A stretch of DNA of 64,000 nt from Prorocentrum cordatum (lineage: Eukaryota > Sar > Dinophyceae > Prorocentrales > Prorocentraceae), in NCBI GenBank assembly GCA_963575745.1, contig CAUYUJ010016883.1:63501-127500 (forward strand), read 5' to 3'. Position numbers and translations under genes: made by a program. The notes under the pieces were generated by a model. The model saw only the letters and a program-made list of their open reading frames with translations. It had not been told where the DNA came from and made no database searches. Positions 10,310 through 21,759 of the stretch are shown here, in pieces (position 1 is the first letter of the stretch; every line of letters begins with the position of its first letter).

Positions 10310-11938
10310 TCACCCCTCGTGCCCCTCATGGAGCCTTCTCGGGGTCCCGTTGAGCGGGCGGACGCTTGGGGGGAGCACGCACGCTATACACATTACGTCG
10401 CATAGTGCCTGCCGCCCAACCCCCTCCCCGCCGTTGGACGGCGCGGCCTTGGACTTGGGCTTGCCCTTGGCCTTCGCCTTGGGCTTCCCCTTGGCCTTGG
10501 CCTTGCCCGTGCAGCCCTTGTCCGTGTTCGTGGCCGCGCTCTGGGCCTCGTCGGCACCGTCCTTCGCAGCCTTCCTCCTCCTCTTCGCCTCGTGGGAAGC
10601 GCGCCTCATCGACTCCTCCAAGGCGGCGGCCTCGTCGTCGGCTGCCGCAGCCGCCCCTGAGGGAGCCTGGTCCGTCGCTGCAGGAGAGTCGCCCGCCGAG
10701 CTCGCACCCCAGGCGGAGGTTGGATCACCGTTGGACACGCCGCCGCCGCCAATGGGCGGAGTCGCACCCATGCTCAGCATCTTTGCATTGTCTGGGGGGG
10801 GGCTCCCCAGCTGGGGCTTGAGCGCGTGCAGGCCCGATGAGCCCGCCCCGCTGTCGTCGGCGATGGCTCGCTGACCAGAACCGTTGATAGATTGGCAAAT
10901 GGTCTGCATGGTCATCATCAGCATCTGCATGAAGTCGGTACCTTGTGGCTGGCCGCTCGGGCCGAACGCTGAAGGCTGAGCCACTGCCAGGGGTCCAGGC
11001 TGCGTCTGGTGATCAGCGCGCTTGTCCCCCACCTGGTTTCTGGACTTCCTGCAGCGCATGCCCTGGAACACGGCCTCGATCATCTCGACGTGCCCCTCGT
11101 TAGGCTGGAATGGCGGGTCGTCGGCGGTGTACGCGTAATCCCACCTCCCTTGGCCCATCAACTGAGGAACTGGGGGTGGGCCTTGAGCTCCTTCTCATGG
11201 CTGTACGGGTACCTCTTCGTCTTGTCGAGCTTCTTAATCTCCGACTGGAGCTGCTTGCACATGAGCTTCTTACTATTGCCCGTCAGGCTGCTAGACGATA
11301 GCTCCGTGCTGCATGCAATGAGGATGCTCACCCCCCCTCATCTGCAAGTCTTCCGACGGGCATGACACGCCCACCTTGTGCATGCGAGCGGCCATGACCT
11401 CCGTCTTGGCCTGGGCGCTGAGGTGCGCGTTCAAGAAGGTCTCGTAGTCCGTGCGAGTGAAGAAGTTATGGATGTACTTGGCCTTCTGCTGAGGCCGCGC
11501 TTGGGTCGTGGAAGTGGCCTCTCCCTCGAGCGACGCTGCCCTGTCGCTCAGCGCCGTCGCAAGCGTGGTGACCTGCTCAGGGGTCCATGGCCCTCCAACA
11601 ATGGCCGCCGTGACGGCGGTTGCCACGGCGTACGTCGCGCCGTTCGTCGTGGAGATCGTCTGCGCCATGGCGCGAACCTGCGATTGCTTGGCCGCGTCCA
11701 TGTTCAGCCCTGCTGCAGCCTGAGCCCCAATGAACCTGACCCGCTCGTTGATCATGCCGATGAGGCGGGTGGCGACGGGGTCGGCGTCGCCCATGCTGCG
11801 GCGCGAGGCGCGTGGCGAACCAATGGTAAACAGGCCGTTGTGAGCCAAACCAGCTATGCCAGTGGAGGGGGACATGGAGAGAGGTGATGGGGAGGGAGTG
11901 CGTGGGGCGAGGGTGGAACGCCACGTCGCACGCAACAC
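10310..11938 (-). pseudogene. Unrecognised gene, frameshifted
   Basis: Two long minus-strand frames (11291-11938 and 10310-11161) are joined by a short third frame. The first reads an Ala-rich helical region and KYIHNFFTRTDYETF. At a G6 run near 11330 it shifts into a frame reading LIACSTELSSSSLTGNSKK and ending KRYPYSHEKELKAHP. That shifts again near 11165 into GRWDYAYTADDPPFQPNEGH. The C-terminal part has a helical segment rich in Met (FMQMLMMTMQTI), Ala/Gly-rich linkers and a Lys-Ala-Lys-Gly basic tract resembling a nuclear or nucleic-acid-binding tail. The shifts could be decay, assembly errors in homopolymers or undetected introns. No function assigned. Confidence 0.4.
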
Positions 11939-11960
11939 GTGAGAACAAGCAGTGGCATCT

Positions 11961-12118
11961 CTCTGATGCGCGAACCTGTGCCCAGAGGTTCGCTCAATTG
12001 CGCGAACCTCCGCTCAGAGGTTCGCGCGTCCGCCAACGTAAGATAACTTTAAGTTATCTTATGAAGATGAGTTGGCGGATACCGAACCTCTGAGCAGAGG
12101 TTCGCGCAATGCGAAGAT
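11961..12118. repeat. Foldback (inverted-repeat) element
   Basis: Nested inverted repeats. Copies of GCGAACCTCNGCTCAGAGGTTCGC form local hairpins on both sides. TCCGCCAAC (left) faces GTTGGCGGA (right). The centre is the palindrome AAGATAACTTTAAGTTATCTT. The whole can fold into a cruciform. It looks like a small non-autonomous DNA element; no clear target duplication seen. Confidence 0.6.
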
Positions 12119-12500
12119 ATCATACGTCGGTGGTCGGCCCCTGCGTGCCCTGACAGTCTAGCCGCGCTGATCGAGGGGGTCGCGGGCACATTTCGACATA
12201 GGTTGTGCGATCGACACGGGCTCCGATTGGCCATTTCATCACGAGCCCAACTTGAATGATACTGCGGACTACAACCGCATGCGAGCATAGCATACCGCTA
12301 CATGATATCACCGCCTAGCGCGGTTGAGCGAGGGCGACGTGCAGCCGCGCACCAAACTACAGTTGCCTCCTGCTCGCCAACCAGCCCGACACAGAGCCAT
12401 GCCAGTGCACATTCCTTACATAGTGCATACAGGCACAGCGCGCCGCTACCCCTGCGTGCGCACGCCAACCAGCCTGACATCAGACACCCAGCCTCAACAC
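12119..12500. other. No gene seen
   Basis: Spacer between the two unrecognised coding fragments. ORFs here are short and mutually overlapping. Nothing recognisable. Confidence 0.35.
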
Positions 12501-13184
12501 TCACGACTTGTTGTGGCGCATCTGGTAGAAATCCTCGAGTATTTGGCCGTACATGTCGACCTTGCTTTGCGCGAATTCGGGCGTCCCCGCCTCGACCTTC
12601 ATACTCCTGCTCGCCATTTTCTGTGTGTCCGTATTGAAGTAGTAGGTGACCAGCGAGTGCCTGTACCTCATCCATTTCACGTGCGGGTGTGTAATGACGG
12701 GGTCGGCCACGTCTTGGTCAGGGGGGGCTGGGTCCTTCGTCAGCAGGTCCATCGCGTCGTCGCTGCACTCCACGTGCAGCTTGTCCCTGTGGTTGGCACT
12801 AGTCCGTACTTTGCACGACCGAGCCCCCCCACCAACGAGCTTCTCGGTGACCTCGGCCCAGTCGGCGGTGTCATCGAACGCATCTTTCCTGGGCCTCTTG
12901 GACACTGGGCCCTGGACGTCAATGGTCATGATCTCGTCATTTGCGACGCGCTTCCTGTTGGCCTCATCCATCAATTCGTCCACCATGTTATTGCGCGCCC
13001 TGGAGAGCGCATCCACCATGTCCAGCTTCTGCGACAGGAAGCGCTTGAACCTGGCATCGCCCTTGTCGCACTGCACGAACGAGATGCCATCAACAACTGA
13101 AGGCTTCACACACCAAGACGAGGCAGGGTTCGGGACAGTGCCAGGCGCAGCGACGAGCACATAGCCGCCATCGATGGACACCAT
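12501..13184 (-). CDS. Unrecognised protein (227 residues), possible fragment of a larger gene
   Basis: An open frame with balanced, protein-like composition. The first part is hydrophobic (MVSIDGGYVLVAAPG). A basic patch, KRPRKDAFDD, may be a nuclear signal, and the C-terminus reads WMRYRHSLVTYYFNTDTQK. It ends at TGA. No known domain recognised. It lies on the same strand as, and in series with, the decayed pieces at 15381-18516 and 9810-11938, separated from the former by 2 kb of repeats, so it may be one segment of a very long gene or element. Confidence 0.4.
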   Translation of the reverse strand: MVSIDGGYVLVAAPGTVPNPASSWCVKPSVVDGISFVQCDKGDARFKRFLSQKLDMVDALSRARNNMVDELMDEANRKRVANDEIMTIDVQGPVSKRPRKDAFDDTADWAEVTEKLVGGGARSCKVRTSANHRDKLHVECSDDAMDLLTKDPAPPDQDVADPVITHPHVKWMRYRHSLVTYYFNTDTQKMASRSMKVEAGTPEFAQSKVDMYGQILEDFYQMRHNKS

Positions 13185-13339
13185 GAGTGGTACGATTCGT
13201 ACTGCCCGTCACAGACGTGGAAATCTGGTGCCTCAATGAGCTACGCAGCGGAGGCAGCATTGGGCGCGTGAGAGGATTGAGGAGGACGGGTGGTTGGAGC
13301 GGGGATGATTGGTTGCCGCTTTACAGCAATGCCCAAAAA

Positions 13340-13640
13340 TGTAACCCAAATGCCATACCCCTCTCTCTCTCGTTCTCTCTCTCCCTCTCCCGTCTCCCTA
13401 TACATCTCCCTTTCCCTCCGTCTCTCTCTATATCTCTCTATCTCTCTTTATATCGTTCTCCCTCCCTCTCCCACCCGTTTGCTTGTGTTTGTGTTTCTCT
13501 CTCTCTCTATATATATATATATATAGTTATATCTGTGTACGTATATTTTTTATATTTATGTATATATATATATATACATATGTGCCTCCCTCCCTCCCTC
13601 CATCCCTCCCCTCTCCGTCCCTCCCCCCGCCCCCACCTCC
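13340..13640. repeat. Microsatellite cluster (CT)n, (TA)n, (CCCT)n
   Basis: Runs of tctctc, tatata and ccctccctc with short interruptions. Open frames through it are compositional artefacts. Confidence 0.9.
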
Positions 13641-13914
13641 CCCTCTGTGTCTTCGGAGGGCCCCGGAATTCACATCCTTTGTGCCGTGCAGAGGCGCGCG
13701 TCTCCTATTACACGCGCACTATATCACAGGTCTTGTCCCCCCTCGGGCCCCATCTCGACATCTACGATTAGCGCCGCGACCAGGGTGCCAGGTCGGTAAT
13801 CCCACCAGCCCTCTGGGCGCAGGTGGTCTAGGACGTTTCCCTTTCCAACCTCCTGCCTTCCCCTGCTCGGGAGGTGCACCTCCCCCCCCCCCTCCCTGCA
13901 ATTGGACGGGGGGG

Positions 13915-15005
13915 GGGAACGGGCCCAAAGCAGCGTCCAAGATGGCCCAAGATGGCTCCAAGAGGGCCTCCGAGAGCGCAAGATGGCTTCCAAGATGGCC
14001 CAAGATAGCGGTATACGGGTCAAGATAGCATCCGACACGCGTCCAAGAGGCCTCAAGACTGCCCCAAGACGGTTTCAAGTGCCTCCCGATGCCTCCAAGG
14101 ACCCCCCCAAGAGGCCAACATCCTTCAAACACATAAGGGAAATCAATGGTTGTTGCATTCTCGCTTTTTCGCATCCGAAGGGCTCTTGAGGCACCAAGAT
14201 GGCCCCGGGATGGCCCAAGACAGCCCCAAGAGGGGCCCAAGAGAGCCCCAAGACGGCCCCGAAAGCGCCCAAGAGCGCTCCAAGAGCGGGCCAAGAGGGT
14301 CCCAAGACGGCAGTGTTGAGCCTCCGAGGGGGGGGGGGGGCAAGAATTGGCCCCCTATCTTTTTGACCAATGCGGTCTACGACGGCCCCAAGAGGCCTCC
14401 CAGATCACTCCCAGGAGCCCCAGATGGAGCTGCGGCGCGATGATAAGGGCAGGCGCGATGATAAGGGCAGGGGGCATGCTCAGGGTAGGCGCGATGATAA
14501 CCGCACGCAGACATGACAGTGGAATCCCACGCGCCCTGCCACTCCCCCCCCATACCCACGAACTCCACGAACCTCGAAATTGAAAAATGCTGACAACAAA
14601 AACCAAATTAGTCTTGATGCTTTGCGTATCCCCACCAGCCCATCCAGAACGCATGCAGTCGCGCAGCCGTCTTCGAGAGCACAAGCATCACACATAGCTT
14701 CCTGCATTAAAATTTAAGGTGACAATCTGCGCAAGTTGCGATAATGCTTCGATGGGAGGTGAGGGGTATTTCGATGACTCGTAATGGCGGTTGCACTGAT
14801 TTATCTTAAATTCGCGTGCGTTCCGAAACTTGGCGGCATCTTGGGGCCCTCGTGGGATTCTTTTGGGCCCCTCTTGGGGCCTCCTGGGGCTCTTTCTTGG
14901 GGCTCTCCTGAGGTCCTCTTAGGGCCTTATTGGGGCTTCTTGGTGCTCTTTTGGAGCGTCGTGGGGCCCTTTTGGGGCTCTTTTGGGGGGTCTGGGTGCC
15001 TTCTT
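13915..15005. repeat. GGCCCAAGA-type interspersed repeats in both orientations
   Basis: 13915-14420 carries degenerate units of about 10-14 bp (ccaagatggcc, cccaagagggc) on the plus strand around an A/T-richer core (14115-14185). 14840-15000 carries the reverse orientation (cttggggcctc). The same family recurs across the window. Confidence 0.75.
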
Positions 15006-15380
15006 TGCATTTATCATCGCGCCGAGCCTTGTCATTGAAGGCACCGCAGCTCTGCACTTGCGTCGCGGTGACCCGCAGTTGTCGGATGCGGCCACCTCTC
15101 GTCAGAGCCGCTGTCTCAAAAAATGCATCGATGCAGCGACATTGAGAGGCGGGTCAAGCGACCCGATCCGCGTGGGCGGCAAACTCCACCCTCCTACTTG
15201 CTGCGCCCATCATGGTTCAGAGCGGAAGCCGCCTCCACCCCCTGAGTTCCCATCTTTCCCTCCCGCCACCCCTCCCCGACTAACGCCCGAACCGCGAGCC
15301 TGCAGCACGCAGTGCTCCTGAAACAAACATCCCCGTGCTGCACAATGCGATAAGAAACTCTGCGCCTCCAGGCTGTGGAC
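15006..15380. other. No gene seen
   Basis: GC-rich spacer between the repeats and the next coding fragment. No ORF with protein-like composition on either strand. Confidence 0.35.
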
Positions 15381-16302
15381 TCAGCAAGTCCTGCGCGTCT
15401 TAGAAGCGTCGGCCTCCTTGCTAGTGGGTGCACCTGGCTTGACGAATAGCTCGCTCCCCGCAGCAATCTTCCTAGTGTTCGTCAGCGTGGGGATCGGCAC
15501 TTCAGAGTGGGCGGAGCGCTCTCCAATGATGACCTGTATCTTGACGGACACTGTCGAACGAACCATATTCACAGCAGCATTGTCAGGGTTTGAAGCCACG
15601 CACCAAAACGGAACGACTAATGTATTGCTCTCATCGCTCTGGGGGGACGGGGCCTCAAACTTCGGGGACAAGTACACCTTCGTATCGATATCCTCCAGCG
15701 CCGACGGCACCTCGACAGCGTTTGCGGGTCACTTTCGTGTTGTGGGAGATAAATGGGGTAAAGGGGACTAAGATGAGCTCACCCTCCTTATAACCAGTGT
15801 TGCTCACGACCTGCTTCGACATCTTGGTAGATACAACGGTGACCTCGGCGCGGTAGCGCACGAAGGCGTGCTTCAGCGCGCAGCGCACATGGGGGGGCAA
15901 GCACTGCATGGGGGGTCCTCCTCATCCTCCTCCGTCACGCCTCCTTCCCTCGTGGGATTTACCTGACTGGGGTGCACGGAACCTTCGGGCAGGGCCTTCC
16001 GTTGGGCCCAGAATGAGTCCAGCCCGTTGGGCCCCAAGATTGCGTTGACCAGGTCTCCGCCGAGTGCCCAGCCCAGCCAGTCCTCCTCATCATCATCATC
16101 CTCCCTCCTATCATCCTCCTCCTCGCCGTCATCATCCGCATCCATATCATCAGTGGCAAAGCACGGCAAGGCACGTGCACTTGAGCCTTGAACTCCTCGA
16201 TCACGCATTGGTCGTCATCCAATGCCTGCTTGAACACGTTGGACACATTGGTGATGATCTCGGCGGGGACGGGGACCAGTTGAGAGCGCTCTTAATTCTT
16301 CG

Positions 16303-16536
16303 TAGTCGTCGTTCTCCTCGGGGAGAACGACGACGACGAAGACGACGATCGTCGTCCTCGTCGTCGTCACCGTCTTCATCGTCGTCGTCGTCCTCCTCCT
16401 CCTCATCGTCGTCTTCGTCCTCGTCGTCGTCGTCGTCGCCCTCGTCGTCGTCGTCGTCCCCGATCGGCGTCGGCGTCGTCCTCGTCGTCGTCACCGTCGT
16501 CGTCGCCGTCGTCGTCGCCAACGCCGCCGTCGTCTT
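16303..16536. repeat. GTC/GAC trinucleotide tract with leading hairpin
   Basis: A perfect inverted repeat, GTCGTCGTTCTCC / GGAGAACGACGAC (about 16308-16337), is followed by about 200 bp of GTC/TCC repeats. On the minus strand it encodes an acidic Asp/Glu stretch inside the broken gene. Confidence 0.8.
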
Positions 16537-16540
16537 AAGG

Positions 16541-16594
16541 TCGGCTACTCGTTGAACAGCCGTTTTTTAAAAAGGCGTTTCAACGAGTAGCCGA
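16541..16594. repeat. Foldback element 1
   Basis: A perfect 15-bp inverted repeat, CGGCTACTCGTTGAA ... TTCAACGAGTAGCCG, around a T6/A5-containing loop. It sits at the end of the GTC tract within the broken gene. Confidence 0.75.
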
Positions 16595-16650
16595 GAGGCT
16601 TCATCCGCCCCCCTCGCGCAGATTGTCGTCACTGTCGCCGACGTTACCGC

Positions 16651-16713
16651 CATCGCCGCCCTCATGTGGCTATCAACTACACATATACGTGCAGTTAATA
16701 GCAGCATGAGGGC
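16651..16713. repeat. Foldback element 2
   Basis: Inverted repeat arms CGCCCTCATG(tg)GCTAT / ATAGC(ag)CATGAGGGCG around an A/T-rich loop. It is 60 bp from foldback 1 and also sits inside the broken gene. Confidence 0.7.
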
Positions 16714-18516
16714 GGAGAGATCAATCAACAAAAAAGCAGCCTCCCACTCGTCCACCACGCAGCCGAACGACACGACCAGCTCCATCTTCTCCACAGGCGT
16801 GCTGGACGTCTTCTGCTTCCGCCGACGCATGTCCTCGTCCCACCACTCCTAGCTCACGAGCGTGGCCTTGCCGCTCTCGAGGTTCTGGACGACGCGCACC
16901 GTCTTGTGGTCAGTCTTATGCCACACCCTCTTACCAACAACGAGGCCATTGTTCTGCATCACGCGGTCGCTCAGCGTGCCGCCCTTGGAGAACTGGACGA
17001 CGCCAGCGGACGCGGCCCTGCGCTCGTTGATGTCCTCCTCGGCCTCGGCCTCGAACGGAGTCGGCTTAACCTCCATGCATTGCGGCTGCGCCGCCCGCGC
17101 ATCCACCATGAACTGCGCGTGGACCTCCTTCAGTGTCTCGTAGTTCTTCGTGGATTTTGATTTTTTCTTGAGGCACGTCATGATTGATCTCACTTGCATG
17201 TCCCCGATCAGCCTGGCCGAAACTCCAGGGTCGATGCCAGGTACTTTTGATAGCCATGCCTCCGCGACCTCCGTGGCGGTGCACATCTCCAGGGCGTCGG
17301 CTTTCAGCTTGCTGGCGGGCTGGCTGAGCGAGGAGAAGTCGGAGCTGCTGATGAGCTTGTTAACCCCGTTCTTGACGTATTGCGCTGGGCACACCATGCA
17401 TGTTTTCACGCATGCGCCAATGAAGGTAGGTCCCTGTAGGAACGGCACCTGTGATAGCATCTTGAACGTGGTCCCATGCACGTCGCGCATCTTATCCCCG
17501 ACGCACTTCGCATATGCAGCGACGTCTTGCAGCAACGGTGCATTGTCTCCACCGCTGTACACTGTCAGAAACTCGATCATGTCGCCAACCTGGCCGCGCA
17601 AATGTGGTTTTGTCTTCTCCATCGCCTGCTCGATCTTTTTCCACTTGTAGCTTTGGCAACTCAGCAAATTCCTCTGGCCCATGCCGTGAACTTGCAAGAG
17701 TGCTTGGATCTTCGATTGGGTGGTGCTCGTCCCGTGGTCCGCGTTGCCGCCCTCCACGAACAGCGTCGGCAGCTCTGGGAACGCCTCCTCGACCTCGGCC
17801 CTGATCACAAACCACGTGTACCCCTCGGTGCAGGGCTTCCTGAGAGAGTCGCAGAGGGCAAACGCCTTCTCCTAGACGGAGGGGTGACCAGCAACAGCGT
17901 ACGCGCGCCACGGTTTCAACCCAAGGGTCGAAATTATGACTCTCGTGCGCTGTTGGCTTGTTACCGCCCCTCCGTCCTGGACTATCTTGCCCGTCTGGTC
18001 AGTGATGTGTTCGTTCTCGCTCGTGCAGCCGAAGATGATGCACCGCAACAGCTGCAACGTGTGGCTGCCAGCAACGGTCAAATACTTGCAGTCTGCAGGG
18101 TTCACATCTGCAAGCCCTCTACTGCTCGATGTGGCAAGTGTTTTGTTGAACTCTACTTGCTTCTTGAACTTCGATGGGTCTTTGGAGACCTCGAAACATA
18201 CAGATTCACGAGTCTTTTCAATATCAAACCCAATTGAAAGAATCATGTTGAGTAACTTGTGCACTGCGTCGCTGTCAACTCCGATACCGTGCCGATTTTG
18301 AAAATGACAATTCAAGCTTTTCGCTGGTATGACAAGCTCATACGCCAGGTCGTGCTGCAGAAGTTTCTTCTTTAGGTTGCTCAGGGCTGACGTGATCTGG
18401 GTGTGCTTGTGATTTGACTGGCCGCCTAAAAACTGTCCGATCATCTGTGTAATAGTGTCACCGCAAGCTTGCAGTGCTTTCTCCATGCGTGAAGTTCTCG
18501 CTGGACAACCAAACAA

Positions 18517-19018
18517 AAAGGAAACTCCTACGGCTACAGAACGGCTACGTGATGATGAGTGGCATCCCTCTCCCCCCCATCACCGTGCAAATAATCGATA
18601 TACACCTAGTCACCCCCTGACTCACACAGTCCAGAAAACATCCGTTCGCGAATCAAATATTGTCTCAGCTGCATCGAAATTCGGAACGGTCCCCTCCGAA
18701 ATGTGCGACCCCCTAACTAGGATAGTTGGGTTAGCTAACTCCACATCTAACCTACAAACCCTAACTTACGTTACCCCCCTTACAAGCTAAAAAGTAAGTG
18801 AGAACGCTAACCGCGCGAATCGACTTCCCAATATAAGCTATCCACCCCCTCTGAATTACGCTTAACCAAGATCGCTCGGGTTAACCGTGATGTCCGTCCG
18901 ACGCTAAACACGCCAAAAGATAAGGGGCGGGTGGAAATAGGATCGCGTGATTACAAGTAACATTGCTAGGTTGTAAACGCTTTGCAAGCCGAGTGCAAGC
19001 TACCTGCAAGCTGTTGCA
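18517..19018. other. No gene seen
   Basis: Upstream flank of the broken gene. It has short A/T-richer stretches and several CTAAC/TTAGC-like words (18710-18790) but no coding sequence, RNA gene or clear repeat. Confidence 0.4.
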
Positions 19019-21500
19019 AACACCCCGAAGACTTACTAAGGGCCGCGGCCCTCGCAGAAGACGGCCTCAGGGAGGCCCAAGAGGGCCCCGTTCGAAATCA
19101 TGTTCCTGGAAGCCTCTCTGGGAACATGATTTCAGGGTTCCCAGGGCCCCCTACTGAGCCCCAGGACGGCCTCAGCGAGGCCCCGGAGGACCCGAGATGG
19201 CTTGAAGATGGCCGAAGAGGGCCCCAAGAGGGCCTTCAAGAGGCACAAATCGGCACATGTTCGCAGTAAAACGTGCATTTTCGGCATGCTCGCTGGCTTC
19301 GTCTTCGCAGTGCCCCAGACGCCCCCGCGGAGCCCCAAGAGGGCCCCAGACGGCCCAAACGGGTCGGCCTGTGGGACTCACGGAACCCCCCAAGACGGCC
19401 CAAGAGGCCCCGAAGCCGGCCCAGGGGGCCCCCAAGACGGCCTGAGGGAGGCCCAAGAGGGCCCCGTTCGAAATCATGTTCCCGGAAGCTTTTCCGGGAA
19501 CATGATTTCCGGGCTTCCAGGGCCCCCCACTGAGCCCCAGGACAGCTTCAGCGAGGCCCCAGAGGGCCCGAGATGGCTTCAAGATGGCCGAAGAGGGCCC
19601 CAAGAGGCCCTTCAAGTGGCACAAATTGGCCCATCTCCAGAGTACAACGTACATTTCCAGCATACTCGCTGGCTTCGTCTTCGCAGTGCCCCAGACGCCC
19701 CAGCGGAGCCCCAACACAACCCAAGAGAGACCCAAGAGGGCCCCTGACGGCCCAAAAGGGTCGGCCTGTGGGGCTCACGCAACCCCCCAAGACGGCCCAA
19801 GAGGCCCCGAAGCCGGCCCAGGAGGCCCCCAAGACGGCCTCAAGGAGGGCCCCGTTCGAAATCATGATCCTGGAAGCCTCTCCGGGAACATGATTTCCGG
19901 GTTCCCAGGGCCCCCTACTGAGCCCCAGGACGGCCTCAGCGAGGCCCCGGAGGGCCCGAGATGGCTTGAAGATGGCCGAAGAGGGCCCCAAGAGGGCCTT
20001 CAAGAGGCCCCAAACCCAGCCCAGGAGGCCCCCAAGACGGCCTCAAGGAGGCCCAAGAGGGCCCCGTTCGAAATCATGTTCCCGGAAGCCTCTCCGGGAA
20101 CATGATTTCCGGGTTCCCAGGGCTCCCTAGAGGGTCCCAGGACAGCCTCGGCCCCAAGAGGGCATTCAAGAGGCAAAATCGGCCCGTTCCCGTAGTAAAA
20201 CGTACATATTCAGCATGCTCCTTTGCTTCGTCTTCGCAGTGCCCCAGACGCGTTTGAGGAGCCCCAAGACAGCCCAAGAGAGCTAAGAGGGCCCACGACC
20301 AAGACGGCCCAAAAGGGTCGTTGTGTGGGGCCCACGGAACCTTCCAAGACGGCCCAAGAGGCCCCAAACCCAGCCCAGGAGGCCCCCAAGACGGCCTCAA
20401 GGAGGCCCAAGAGGGCCCCGTTCGAAATCATGTTCCCGGAAGCCTCTCCGGGAACATGATTTCCGGGTTCCCAGGGCTCCCTAGAGGGTCCCAGGACAGC
20501 CTCGGCCCCAAGAGGGCATTCAAGAGGCAAAATCGGCCCGTTCCCGTAGTAAAACGTGCATATTCAGCATGCTCCTTTGCTTCGTCTTCGCAGTGCCCCA
20601 GACGCGTTTGAGGAGCCCCAAGACAGCCCAAGAGAGCTAAGAGGGCCCACGACCAAGACGGCCCAAAAGGGTCGTTGTGTGGGGCCCACGGAACCTTCCA
20701 AGACGGCCCAAGAGGCCCCAAACCCAGCCCAGGAGGCCCCCAAGACGGCCTCAAGGAGGCCCAAGAGGGCCCCGTTCGAAATCATGTTCCTGGAAGCCTC
20801 TCCGGGAACATGATTTGCGGGTTCCCAGGACGCCCAAAGACAGCCTCCAGAGGCCCCGGACACGCCGAAGATGGCCTCAGGACGGCCGACGACGCCGCCA
20901 AAACGCCCCAAGAGCGCCTCCAGAGGCTCCTCCAAAGGGTCCCAGAAGCCAAAAATCATGCATTTTCTTAGGTTTTTGAAGCATTCTTGCGCTCTCCCAT
21001 GTTCCGCCCCCCCACGTTCCCGGACCGCGTCAAAGGCCCTTCAGATCGCTCCAAGACGGCCGAAGAGGCCCCCAAGAAAGCCCAGAGACGGCCCAGGAGG
21101 CTCCCCAGATAAGTCAAGAGGGCCTCGAGAGCGCCCCAAGAGAGGCCCAAGTGCGACCCAAGAGGGCCCGAGGGGCGCGACATTTCAAGGTCTCCGACCT
21201 GAGAGGCTCCTAGGACGCCCCCGGAGGCCATCAAGAGGCTCCCAAGAAGCCCCAATAGGCCCCCAAGGGGCCCCCAGGGAAGCCCCCTGTGGGCCCCCAA
21301 GACACTTCGGTAAATCGTATTTCCCAGGTAGCTTTCCGGGAACATGATTTCTTGGGCATCCGCCCTCCGCCCCAACCATGTTTCCAATAGGCTTGCCGAC
21401 AAGGCCAAAAGGCGCCCCTCGGTAAGCCCCCAGAGGCCCCCCCCCTTAGAGAGCCGAACAATCATGCTCCCGGAAAGCTTCCCGGGAACATGATTCTCTA
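19019..21500. repeat. Tandem hairpin-repeat array (354-381 bp units)
   Basis: Palindromes of the form AAATCATGTTCCCGGA-agcctc-TCCGGGAACATGATTT occur at 19095-19132, 19471-19508, 19859-19896, 20071-20108, 20425-20462, 20779-20816 and 21460-21496, with a half-copy at 21325-21352. Spacing is 376, 388, 212, 354 and 354 bp for the first six. The last two full units (20071-20778) are almost identical. Between hairpins lie ccccaagacggcc-type units and a conserved block ending gcttcgtcttcgcagtgccccagacg. Open frames here on both strands are repeat artefacts (Gly-Pro-rich, collagen-like). Confidence 0.9.
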
Positions 21501-21576
21501 TTTCGGAGTAGACGCGGGGGGGAGGGGGGCGGGCCGTTGTCTGTTCCCCCCATCGGTGCCCACCAGGGGTTGCGGT

Positions 21577-21746
21577 TGTGATATGCAAATCGGGGAGATG
21601 ATCGTTGATCTATCTTGTTCGAGCGTCGAACATTGTCGTAGCACTGAGGCCAAGGGCCCTTCGAGAATAAACAGCGGCGGCTGGGATACACACAAACAGC
21701 AAGAGAAAGAGAGCAAGGGATGGATGGGGAGTGAGCTTGATTCACA
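21577..21746 (-). repeat. 3' LTR of copia B
   Basis: 170 bp, TGTGATATGC ... GCTTGATTCACA on the plus strand. Paired with 31378-31547. The terminal TGTGA/TCACA inverted repeat fits the TG...CA rule. Confidence 0.95.
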
Positions 21747-21755
21747 CTCCTCCTA
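21747..21755 (-). promoter_or_regulatory. Polypurine tract of copia B
   Basis: The minus strand reads TAGGAGGAG immediately before the 3' LTR, the expected place and composition for plus-strand DNA priming. Confidence 0.65.
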
Positions 21756-21759
21756 GTCG

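Larger units (their letters stand above)
15381..18516 (-). pseudogene. Large unrecognised gene with in-frame TAGs and frameshifts
   Basis: Starting at 18516 (MFGCPARTSRMEKALQACGD), one frame runs to 16567 interrupted only by two TAG codons (17872-17874 and 16849-16851). Sequence on both sides of each TAG reads as continuous protein. Features: a helical N-terminal region (SALSNLKKKLLQHDLAYELV), then a Cys-containing helical region with LSCQSYKWKKIEQAMEK and KTCMVCPAQYVKNGV, then a long Lys-rich helix. Beyond two small foldback elements and a GTC-repeat tract encoding Asp/Glu runs, coding potential continues in shifted frames: NVSNVFKQALDDDQCVIEEF, EEDWLGWALGGDLVNAILG, NTGYKEGELILVPFTPF, VPFWCVASNPDNAAV. 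No family recognised. It may be a mobile-element ORF or a dinoflagellate-specific dispersed family. Confidence 0.45.

Noticed and set aside
19172-20959. Gly/Pro- or Trp/Gly/Leu-rich collagen-like ORFs
   Set aside because: They follow GGCCCAAGA repeat units on both strands equally and change with every unit.
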